Origin: a bacterium
GTDB taxonomy: Bacteria; B130-G9
Length of the DNA: 9,732 nt
NCBI GenBank assembly: GCA_035527515.1
Contig: DATLAJ010000147.1
Location: forward strand, 1 to 9,732
Direction of reading: 5' to 3'
The stretch's first letter is position 1. Each line of letters begins with the position of its first letter. Below the pieces are notes generated by a model. The model saw only the letters and a program-made list of their open reading frames with translations, was not told the DNA's origin and ran no database searches. The position numbers and the translations under genes are program-made. This document shows positions 1-6,262 of this stretch, piece after piece.

Positions 1-36
1 CCGCGCGGCGAACTCCTGGTTGGTCATGCTTGACAT
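1..36 (-). CDS. Possible 5' end of a divergent gene, cut by the window edge
   Basis: Reading the minus strand from an ATG at 36-34 gives 12 codons with no stop before the edge: MSSMTNQEFAAR. A second in-frame ATG is at 27-25. The peptide looks like a natural bacterial N-terminus and uses GC-rich codons. Openings of the MTN(Q/K)E type occur, for example, in PolX-like DNA polymerases, but 12 residues cannot identify a family. A weak AGG lies about 5 bases upstream of the first ATG. If real, the gene is divergent from the cDPG-synthetase operon and shares its upstream region (37-112). The plus-strand reading of the same bases (a short open frame ending in TAG at 48-50) is an alternative. Confidence 0.3.
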   Translation of the reverse strand, partial: MSSMTNQEFAAR

Positions 37-60
37 GATTGCCTATTAGGGCACGATATT
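30..60 (+). promoter_or_regulatory. Weak candidate promoter for the cDPG-synthetase/fumarase operon
   Basis: A perfect -35 hexamer TTGACA (30-35) is followed after 19 bases by GATATT (55-60), a 4/6 match to the -10 box. The spacing is longer than the usual 16-18, so the site is weak. It is the best match upstream of the first gene. It would give a leader of roughly 45 bases before the ATG at 113. Confidence 0.25.
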
Positions 61-98
61 TGAATTGTCTTAGCAGTAACAATGATGTGGAGTGAAAC

Positions 99-103
99 GA
101 GGG
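99..103 (+). promoter_or_regulatory. Ribosome binding site that fixes the first gene's start at 113
   Basis: GAGGG at 99-103 sits nine bases before the ATG at 113, a normal Shine-Dalgarno distance. The alternative in-frame GTG at 92 has no comparable site upstream and would add seven residues (MKRGLKT) ahead of the conserved beta-strand that opens the Rossmann fold. Confidence 0.6.
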
Positions 104-112
104 CTTAAGACT

Positions 113-1432
113 ATGAGAAAACGAGTGCTTATCATGGGTGCTGCTGGAAGGGACTTCCATGATTTCAACGTTCATTTCAGGGATAACGACGACTATGATG
201 TGGTCTGTTTTACGGCCACGCAAATCCCCAACATCGAGGGCAGAAAATACCCGCCGGAGCTCGCCGGCAAGCTATATCCGCAGGGCATTCCAATTTACGC
301 CGAGGATGAGCTGGAGACGCTGATCAAAGAGAAGAACATCGACGTTGTCTGCTTCTCGTATAGCGACATAACGCACGAGCACGTGATGCACTGCGCCTCT
401 CGGTCCATGGCTGCGGGTGCTGATTTCATGTTTCTGGGCGCGAAAAGCGCGATGCTGAAGATCGGGAAACCCGTGGTCTCGATCTGCGCCGTCCGTACAG
501 GCGCTGGCAAGAGCCAGACCACACGAAGAGTCAGCGAGATACTTCGGAAACACGGCAAGAAGGTCGCTGTCATCCGGCACCCTATGCCATACGGAGACCT
601 CGCCAAGCAGGCGGTTCAACGTTTTGGGAGCCTAGATGACCTGGTCAAACACAAGTGCACGATCGAGGAGCGTGAGGAATACGAGCCTCATATCAGACGA
701 GGTAACGTGGTCTTCGCTGGCGTGGATTACGCCAGGATAGCTGAGGCGGCGGAGAAGGAGGCGGACATAATACTCTGGGATGGAGGTAATAATGACATCC
801 CATTCCTCAGCCCAGACCTGCATATCGTCGTTCTAGACCCGCATCGGGCCGGCCACGAGCTAAAATACCATCCGGGCGAGACCAACCTCAGGATGGCGTG
901 CGTGCTCGTGATTAATAAGGTTGTTACGGCAGAGCCGGAGAAGATCGAAAGCGTTCTTGAGACCGCCAGGACAATCAATCCGAAGGCCACGGTGATTATG
1001 GCCGCCTCGCCGCTTACGGTGGATGACCCAGCCGCCATCAGGGGCAAGCGAGTCCTTTGTGTCGAGGACGGTCCCACGCTGACGCACGGGGGCATGAAGT
1101 ACGGCGCCGCGGTCATTGCCGCTAGGCGATATGGAGCAAGCGAGATCGTTGACCCCAGACCGTTCTGCGTCGATACAATCCGTGCTACTTTCGAGAAGTA
1201 TCCTGGGATCGGGACGCTGTTGCCGGCGATGGGCTACTCGGACAAGCAGATCAAAGACCTCGAGGACACTATCAACAAGACTCCGTGTGACGTGGTCCTG
1301 ATTGGAACGCCGATCAATCTCGCGGGCCTTATCGAGATCGACAAGCCATCGGTGCGCGTTGGCTACGAGCTCCAGGAGATCGGCTCGCCGACGCTGGATG
1401 ACGTTCTGAGCGAGTTCCTGGCCAAGCGCTGA
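113..1432 (+). CDS. Cyclic 2,3-diphosphoglycerate synthetase family protein (Rossmann plus P-loop NTPase)
   Basis: This is a soluble protein of 439 residues from the preferred ATG; an in-frame GTG at 92 would give 446. It opens with a dinucleotide-binding-like strand and loop, VLIMGAAGRDFHDFN (residues 5-19). A second domain starts near residue 119 with a variant P-loop, AVRTGAGKSQTTR (126-138), and continues with a Walker B-like WDGGNNDIP (222-230) and VINKV (266-270). This order and length match the archaeal enzyme that makes cyclic 2,3-diphosphoglycerate from 2,3-DPG and ATP, known as a thermoprotectant in some hyperthermophilic methanogens. Bacterial homologues are common, often labelled only GTPase, and their reaction is not established, so the family is secure but the activity is not. 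The gene leads an apparent operon, 52 bases ahead of the fumarase alpha subunit, which suggests central carbon or carboxylic acid metabolism. No frameshift or missing motif is seen. Confidence 0.85.
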   Translation: MRKRVLIMGAAGRDFHDFNVHFRDNDDYDVVCFTATQIPNIEGRKYPPELAGKLYPQGIPIYAEDELETLIKEKNIDVVCFSYSDITHEHVMHCASRSMAAGADFMFLGAKSAMLKIGKPVVSICAVRTGAGKSQTTRRVSEILRKHGKKVAVIRHPMPYGDLAKQAVQRFGSLDDLVKHKCTIEEREEYEPHIRRGNVVFAGVDYARIAEAAEKEADIILWDGGNNDIPFLSPDLHIVVLDPHRAGHELKYHPGETNLRMACVLVINKVVTAEPEKIESVLETARTINPKATVIMAASPLTVDDPAAIRGKRVLCVEDGPTLTHGGMKYGAAVIAARRYGASEIVDPRPFCVDTIRATFEKYPGIGTLLPAMGYSDKQIKDLEDTINKTPCDVVLIGTPINLAGLIEIDKPSVRVGYELQEIGSPTLDDVLSEFLAKR

Positions 1433-1484
1433 GTTGCCGCAGTCAGGTGAAGATTTGGGACTGAGGCGGCTTGAAGGGACCGGA

Positions 1485-2327
1485 ATGCGAGAGATCGAGG
1501 CCAAGAAGGTCATCGACGCCGTTGCCGACCTTTGTCGGAGAGCCAATTACGAGCTGCCTGACGATGTGGTAGCTGCGCTTGAGCAAGCTGTCGCGAGCGA
1601 AAGCTCACCGCTGGGGAAGAGGCTTCTTCAGTCCATATTGCGCAACGCGTCGATCGCCAGGAAGGGTAAGTTCCCGATATGTCAGGACTGCGGCCTCGCG
1701 GTGTTCTTCGTCGAGATGGGCCGCGAGGTGCGAATAGAGGGGATGACGTTGGAGCAGGCTTTGACCGTGGGTACGCGGAAAGGATACAGCGAAAACTACC
1801 TGAGAAAGTCGGTCGTGCGAGACCCTCTCCGGCGAGAGAACACAGGCGATAACACACCGCCCTGTGTCCATATAAGGCAGGTTGAGGGCGATAAGCTGTG
1901 GGTCCGTTTCATGCCCAAGGGCAGCGGAAGCGAGAACATGAGCTCCTGTGTGATGCTCTCGCCGTCTGACGGAGCAGATGCCGTTCGGAGGATAGTCGTT
2001 GAGTGCGTGGACGCTGCTGGGGCTAAGTCCTGCCCGCCCATTACGGTTGGCGTTGGACTTGGAGGATCCTTCGAGGAATGTGCGAAGCTAGCCAAGCTTG
2101 CGCTCTTTAGAAAAACTGGGTCGCGACACAAGGATGCCTTCTATGACGGTCTCGAGCGCCAGATACTCGAAGACGTAAACTCCCTCGGTATCGGCCCACT
2201 CGGATTCGGGGGGACGACTACGGCGCTTGCCGTACACATCGAGGCGGCGCCATGCCACATCGCCTCGCTTCCGGTTGCGGTCAACCTTCAGTGCCATGCG
2301 GCGAGGCGCGCGGAGGTGATCCTGTAG
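1485..2327 (+). CDS. Class I fumarate hydratase, alpha (N-terminal) subunit
   Basis: This is the alpha subunit of the 4Fe-4S hydro-lyase that interconverts fumarate and L-malate in the cytoplasm; L(+)-tartrate dehydratase is the close alternative. From the ATG at 1485 it has 280 residues, the usual size for the split form. Visible motifs are FPICQDCG (63-70), PKGSGSENMSS (134-144), CPPITVGVGLGG (183-194), GIGPLGFGG (235-243) and LPVAVNLQCHAARR (262-275). Cys66, Cys183 and Cys270 are the likely cluster ligands; their spacing resembles that of the three known cysteines in single-chain class I fumarases. The ATG at 1485 is preferred because GAAGGGA lies just before it (1473-1479) and homology begins at MREIEAKKV. 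A TTG at 1434 would add 17 unlikely residues. The beta-subunit gene follows after one base. Confidence 0.93.
   Translation: MREIEAKKVIDAVADLCRRANYELPDDVVAALEQAVASESSPLGKRLLQSILRNASIARKGKFPICQDCGLAVFFVEMGREVRIEGMTLEQALTVGTRKGYSENYLRKSVVRDPLRRENTGDNTPPCVHIRQVEGDKLWVRFMPKGSGSENMSSCVMLSPSDGADAVRRIVVECVDAAGAKSCPPITVGVGLGGSFEECAKLAKLALFRKTGSRHKDAFYDGLERQILEDVNSLGIGPLGFGGTTTALAVHIEAAPCHIASLPVAVNLQCHAARRAEVIL
2312..2319 (+). promoter_or_regulatory. Strong ribosome binding site for fumarase beta, inside the alpha gene
   Basis: GGAGGTGA lies nine bases before the ATG at 2329 and overlaps the last codons of the alpha-subunit gene, whose stop is 2325-2327. It is the strongest Shine-Dalgarno match I noticed in the window. 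Its position points to coupled translation and equal amounts of the two subunits. Confidence 0.75.
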
Positions 2328-2328
2328 A

Positions 2329-2892
2329 ATGCCGGGCGAGCCCAAGAGAATAGTAACTCCGCTGCCGCGGCGGGTTGTCGCGGAGCTTCGGGCCGGCGAC
2401 GAGTGCCTCATATCCGGAGAGCTCATCGGCGCTAGGGACCACGCTCATAAGCTCCTTTACGAGATGATCCAGCGCGGCGAGGAGCTACCGTTTCAGATAT
2501 CGGGTGCGGTGATGTACTACGTTGGGCCGACTCCGGCGCGGCCTGATGCAGTTATCGGTTCGGCTGGGCCTACGACGAGCGCAAGGATGGACCTATTCAC
2601 GCCGGCTCTGTTAGAAAAGGGTTTGGCTGCTAGCATCGGGAAGGGCCAGCGGTCGGAGGAAGTCCGGCGAGCGATGATGATGCATGGTGCAGTTTACTTT
2701 GCGGCTCCGGGCGGCTTGGGAGCCTACCTTGCGAGCCATATCGTGTCCGCCACCGTGATCTTTGGAGCAGAGCTTGGCCCTGAGGCGGTACGAAGGCTGG
2801 TGGTCGAGGAGATGCCCGTCATCGTGGCCAACGATATCTACGGCGGCGACGTGTACTCAATGGGCAGAGAGAGATACCGAGCCCAGCGCTGA
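2329..2892 (+). CDS. Class I fumarate hydratase, beta (C-terminal) subunit
   Basis: This is the partner of the preceding alpha subunit; together they form the holoenzyme that single-chain FumA/FumB carries as one polypeptide. The protein has 187 residues, normal for split beta subunits. Family motifs seen are LISGELIGARDHAHK (27-41), VGPTPARP (65-72), GPTTSARMD (80-88), IGKGQRSEEV (103-112) and, near the end, VANDIYGGDVY (166-176). The swivelling C-terminal domain contributes substrate-binding residues to the active site, so the enzyme should be complete. The ATG at 2329 is fixed by the strong upstream ribosome binding site and a gap of one base from the alpha stop. TtdB, the tartrate dehydratase beta subunit, has the same fold and cannot be excluded from sequence alone. 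Confidence 0.93.
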   Translation: MPGEPKRIVTPLPRRVVAELRAGDECLISGELIGARDHAHKLLYEMIQRGEELPFQISGAVMYYVGPTPARPDAVIGSAGPTTSARMDLFTPALLEKGLAASIGKGQRSEEVRRAMMMHGAVYFAAPGGLGAYLASHIVSATVIFGAELGPEAVRRLVVEEMPVIVANDIYGGDVYSMGRERYRAQR

Positions 2893-2907
2893 GCGGCATT
2901 GCCGTTC
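2891..2907 (+). terminator. Small hairpin at the end of the fumarase operon, weak terminator candidate
   Basis: GAGCGGC-ATT-GCCGTTC can form a seven-pair stem, one pair being a G-U wobble, with a three-base loop. It begins inside the stop codon of the fumarase beta gene. No T-run follows, so it does not meet the usual form of an intrinsic terminator. It may instead protect the 3' end of the mRNA or be chance. The rest of the 170-base gap up to 3022 shows no gene. Confidence 0.25.
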
Positions 2908-3022
2908 GCATCGTAGCTTCAATTGTGAACTCATAGGGCTCGGTTATGTCGGCAAGAAAGAGACGCTTCCATCATAAACAGGACACACCCATATCCTGGT
3001 CCAGCTCGCGATCACGTTGAGG

Positions 3023-3051
3023 TTGAACGTCTTCGGCGGACGTACTATAAT
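3023..3051 (+). promoter_or_regulatory. Sigma70-type promoter almost abutting the RecQ start codon
   Basis: TTGAAC (3023-3028) and a perfect TATAAT (3046-3051) are separated by 17 bases, the optimal spacing. Transcription would start around 3057-3061, only about two to six bases before the ATG at 3063. The mRNA would therefore have almost no leader and no room for a Shine-Dalgarno site, and none is obvious immediately upstream of the ATG. This matches leaderless genes and gives the helicase a promoter separate from the fumarase operon. Confidence 0.6.
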
Positions 3052-3062
3052 CCCATTCCGAG

Positions 3063-5618
3063 ATGATAGAGCTCGACCGCGCCAAGAAAGTACTTGCTGA
3101 ACGCTTTGGCTATACTGCTTTTCTTCCGGGTCAGGATGAGTCCATCAGGTCTATTCTGTCTGGACGGAACCTGTTGGTCGTGATGCCGACCGGCAGCGGC
3201 AAATCGCTCTTGTATCAGCTGCCAGCGCTGATGGAGAGCGGGTTGACGATCGTCATTTCTCCCCTGATCTCGCTCATGAAGGACCAGGTCGATGACCTGA
3301 AGCGGAGGGGGATACCCGCCACGTTCGTCAACTCGAGCCTCAGCCACGATGAACAGCAAGCGAGGCTTGCGCAATGCGCTTGTGGCAGAATCAAACTCCT
3401 ATATGTCGCTCCGGAGAGGTTCTGTAACAAAGGTTTCCTTCAAACGTTGCGCAGTGTCAACATAAGCCGTATGGCTGTCGATGAGGCGCATTGCATCTCG
3501 GAATGGGGTCACGATTTCCGGCCGGACTACCTGCGCCTCAAGCAGTTCAGGAAACAGATGAGATGGCCGCATGTCACAGCGCTTACGGCAACGGCGACTC
3601 CCGGTGTGCAACGCGACATCATTCAGTCGCTTGGGCTTGAGCCCGATGAGGTTGACGTACATGTTCGCGGTTTCGACCGACCGAACCTTGTCCTGAGCGT
3701 CCGGGAGTTCGCTAGGGTGGGGAAGAAAGACGAATTCGTGCTTGATTTCGTCCGTGAACACAATGGGTCAACGATAGTCTATACCTCCACGCGCGGCAGC
3801 GCAGAGAAACTGGGCGAGGTTTTGAGAGCCGTTGAGCCGCGCACTGCCGTGTATCACGCCGGCCTTGAGACCGAGAGGCGGACCGAGGTTCAGGACAGGT
3901 TCATGACTGGCCAGGACCGTGTTGTTGTGGCAACCTGCGCCTTCGGGATGGGCATTGATAAGGCCGACATCCGTTTCGTCTTGCACTACAGCTACCCGGG
4001 CTCTGTTGAGCAGTATTATCAGGAGATTGGCCGCGCCGGGCGCGACGGAGAGACCTCGCATTGCGTCCTGCTGCACTCTTTCGCAGACCGCCGCATCCAA
4101 GAGTTCTTCATTGATCTGAATCACCCGGGGACTGATCTAGTGAAGAAGGTTTATGAAGAGCTCTTCAAGATTGAGGATAATCCGGTGATGCTGACATACA
4201 AGGAGATCGCCACGCGCTGCCAGGCAAAGGTCAAGGAGGGGCACGTTGGCGCGGCTATCAGGCTGCTTGACGCTGCCGGCATAACCAGAGCCCTATCAGG
4301 CGAGCCCAGGATTGCCATAACGTTGCATGAGCGGGGCTCGAAGGTGATGTCAAAGCTGAGGGGGCCTGCCCGGATTCAGGTTCTGGAAGGGCTTTCCGCC
4401 ACGGAGGACATCGAGGCCCCTGGACGCCACGAGGGCAGCCTCCGCCAACTGTGTCGAGCCTCAGGGCTCTCAGAGCACCAGGTACGTCGAGCGCTCAAGG
4501 CGATGCACAACGATGGCGTCATCCATTATGAGCCTCCATTCCGGGGCAGAGGTATCGAGAAACTGGTCAACCCGGCGCCGCGTTTCGAGGAGGTCCCAAT
4601 CGACTGGAAACGCCAATCACTGCTCCGGGGCGCGGAGGTTCAGAAACTCGAGGCGATGGAGGAGTACATCAGATGTGACGGGTGTCGGCGCGAGTTCATC
4701 CTGCGTTATTTCGGCGAAAAGGAGAGCTTTCGTTGTGGCACTTGCGATCGCTGCCAGTCGTCCCGTCCCCGTGTTAGGCACAGGTCCGACGACGAGGCCA
4801 TTCGCGCCGCGGTGCTCAAGTGCGTAGCGGCCTTTCACAGACCACGAGGTGTCACGAGTGTTACGGAGGTTCTCACTGGCTCAAAGGCCAAATGGATAGA
4901 ACCCGCCGCGGCCAACCAGATCGAGGTTTACAACTGCCTGAGTGTTTCACGAGAACGTATCCGCCTCGTCATCAACTCAATGCTCGAGGAGGGATTGCTG
5001 CGAAAGACAGGGAGCAACCTCTATCCTGTGGTTGAGCTGACGGACGCGGGCCATGAGCTGCTTAAACGGCTGCGCGATGAGGCAAAGCGGACGATCAGCA
5101 GCGATAGTGACGCTCAGGAACAACAGCATGTTCAGCCCGAGAGAGCTCCGTTGGGCGCCGGGCGAACCTACGATGCCGGCGAGCTGCTTGACCACGCAGT
5201 AGAGGTACTGCTGCACGCTTTGCCCGATCAGGCAAAGGAGATGCTGCCGAAACTCCGTCTGTTTCATCCAAAGGAGATAGCGGCGTGTTTGTCCGAGAAG
5301 TTCTATGCTTGCGGAAACAACCGCGTTCGGGCACGCGTAGTGTGGGTAATGGGTGAGCTGTGCGGCCAATACGCACTTAGCTTCTTGGTGGGCTGTGCCT
5401 CGTCTGAAGTAACAGACATCCGTCTTCTGGCCGCGTCGGCCATAGGAAAGGTCGCCAGAAGTGTCAGCTCTGATGCGAGAGCCGCTGCAACGGACATGGA
5501 GCGGGCAAAGCAAGTGCTCTTGAAGCTGACGGACGATGCCGGCGTTCAGGTGCGCCAATACGCGAAGAAGTCCCTTAGGGAGTTTTCCGGGAAAGATGCG
5601 GAGCGCGGGCTGGAGTAA
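3063..5618 (+). CDS. recQ: RecQ-family ATP-dependent DNA helicase with C-terminal HEAT-like domain
   Basis: This is a superfamily 2 helicase of 851 residues that unwinds DNA 3'-5' during recombination and fork repair. Core motifs are motif 0 around LPGQDESI (21-28), Walker A MPTGSGKS (41-48), DEAHCISEWGHDFRP (140-154), TALTATAT (172-179), TCAFGMGIDKADIRF (291-305) and QEIGRAGRDGE (320-330). A segment of about 190 residues (345-535) with winged-helix-like patches separates the core from the zinc site, much longer than in E. coli RecQ and resembling the long Bacteroidetes-type layout. Zinc ligands are Cys538 or Cys541 with Cys558, Cys561 and Cys564 (CGTCDRC). Residues about 575-668 look like the RQC winged helix. 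A polar linker (about 672-703) leads to helical repeats (705-845) with HEAT-like patterns such as NRVRARVVWVMGEL and DIRLLAASAIGKVA. No HRDC domain is seen. The ATG at 3063 is chosen because conserved residues begin at once. Confidence 0.93.
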   Translation: MIELDRAKKVLAERFGYTAFLPGQDESIRSILSGRNLLVVMPTGSGKSLLYQLPALMESGLTIVISPLISLMKDQVDDLKRRGIPATFVNSSLSHDEQQARLAQCACGRIKLLYVAPERFCNKGFLQTLRSVNISRMAVDEAHCISEWGHDFRPDYLRLKQFRKQMRWPHVTALTATATPGVQRDIIQSLGLEPDEVDVHVRGFDRPNLVLSVREFARVGKKDEFVLDFVREHNGSTIVYTSTRGSAEKLGEVLRAVEPRTAVYHAGLETERRTEVQDRFMTGQDRVVVATCAFGMGIDKADIRFVLHYSYPGSVEQYYQEIGRAGRDGETSHCVLLHSFADRRIQEFFIDLNHPGTDLVKKVYEELFKIEDNPVMLTYKEIATRCQAKVKEGHVGAAIRLLDAAGITRALSGEPRIAITLHERGSKVMSKLRGPARIQVLEGLSATEDIEAPGRHEGSLRQLCRASGLSEHQVRRALKAMHNDGVIHYEPPFRGRGIEKLVNPAPRFEEVPIDWKRQSLLRGAEVQKLEAMEEYIRCDGCRREFILRYFGEKESFRCGTCDRCQSSRPRVRHRSDDEAIRAAVLKCVAAFHRPRGVTSVTEVLTGSKAKWIEPAAANQIEVYNCLSVSRERIRLVINSMLEEGLLRKTGSNLYPVVELTDAGHELLKRLRDEAKRTISSDSDAQEQQHVQPERAPLGAGRTYDAGELLDHAVEVLLHALPDQAKEMLPKLRLFHPKEIAACLSEKFYACGNNRVRARVVWVMGELCGQYALSFLVGCASSEVTDIRLLAASAIGKVARSVSSDARAAATDMERAKQVLLKLTDDAGVQVRQYAKKSLREFSGKDAERGLE

Positions 5619-5721
5619 CGCCCTTTCGATGCGCTCCTTGACAGCGTCCGGTTTCAGCCGAGGAGATGCCTCAGTCAGAGCCGTGTCAGCCGGATCGGAA
5701 TTCGATGAGGGCATTTCCCGT

Positions 5722-5749
5722 TTGTTAAAGCTTGCGTTAGAAATAGAAT
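5722..5749 (+). promoter_or_regulatory. Weak candidate promoter before the ABC ATPase remnant
   Basis: In an AT-richer patch, TTGTTA (5722-5727) and TAGAAT (5744-5749) are 16 bases apart, matching the -35 and -10 consensus at 4/6 and 5/6. An overlapping alternative is TTGCGT (5732-5737) with TATGTT (5755-5760) at 17 bases. Because the patch may itself be degraded coding sequence of the ABC gene, either match may be fortuitous. If used, it would drive the GTG-initiated open frame at 5786. Confidence 0.2.
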
Positions 5750-6217
5750 ATAGGTATGTTCTAGCCAGTTCGCTAGCGGAAATGCGTGCAGACGACATTG
5801 GAGCAGCTTGGGATTGGGGACAAATGGCGAGCGCGCATCGGGGAGGTTTCCGGGGGGGAATGCCAACGTGCAGCTATTGCTCGGGCGTTGGTGAAGAGGC
5901 CCCAGCTTATCCTTGCCGACGAACCCACGGGCAACCTCGACGGGAAAACTGCTGAAGTCATCGTAGGAGAAATGAAGCGCCTTCGGGACCAAGGCGTTGG
6001 TGTGCTGATGGTCACGCACAACGAGAAGATAGCTGAGAAGTATGCAGACCGGATCATAACCCTCCGTGACGGCTTAATCGAAAGCGATGAGCGCAGGCGT
6101 GGGTCGGGCATCTCAACGCAGCGCGGAGACAAATTGCGACAGAAGAAACGGGACGGACAATCCATTGAGGCCCGTGGGGATGACAAAGATGTGCGCTCTG
6201 TTCCTTTGATGGGCTAG
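5731..6217 (+). pseudogene. ABC transporter ATPase remnant (LolD/MacB type), 5'-truncated and frameshifted
   Basis: The open frame from GTG 5786 to the TAG at 6215-6217 (143 residues) is the C-terminal half of an ABC ATPase. It has the signature VSGGECQRAAIARAL (residues 21-35), Walker B LILADEPTGNLD (41-52), H-loop VLMVTHN (73-79) and ADRIITLRDGLI (87-98). DEPTGNLD is typical of LolD/MacB/FtsE-like proteins, which power lipoprotein or substrate extraction from membranes. The whole Walker A half is absent, so the product cannot bind ATP normally. Just upstream in another frame (5731-5784) is LALEIEYRYVLASSLAEM. This resembles the ALEN(V/I)E(Y/L)PL(V/L)LAG stretch expected immediately before this point and would join by a shift of one base near 5785. 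Upstream of about 5731 no ABC sequence is seen in any frame. A tail of about 45 residues after the conserved end is unusual. The next gene lies in the same frame beyond the stop codon. Confidence 0.8.
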
Positions 6218-6262
6218 GACGTCACACCTGAATATGCGAGGTCCGTAGGCGCGGGTGACCGC

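Noticed and set aside
860-1546. Minus-strand open frame of 228 codons.
   Set aside because: It lies antisense to the cDPG-synthetase-like gene and the start of the fumarase alpha gene, which have clear family motifs. Its translation has none.
2917-2928. TTCAATTGTGAA inverted repeat considered as an operator.
   Set aside because: The arms are only four bases. It is about 100 bases upstream of the RecQ promoter and no second copy was seen, so it is not distinguishable from chance.
2930-2977. The intergenic frame reads IGLGYVGKKETLPS, like the opening of nucleotide-sugar dehydrogenases.
   Set aside because: Only seven residues match the motif. The following residues do not fit the family (LPLA expected), and the frame stops at once with no dehydrogenase sequence after it. 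Chance is the simplest view.
4977-5798. Minus-strand open frame of 273 codons.
   Set aside because: It is antisense to the RecQ C-terminal domain. The translation is cysteine/arginine-rich without domain motifs, and the sense strand has the coherent HEAT-like protein.
5536-5955. Plus-strand open frame of 139 codons crossing the RecQ end and the ABC remnant.
   Set aside because: It overlaps two recognisable sequences in other frames. Only its segment 5731-5784 makes sense, as a frameshifted piece of the ABC gene.
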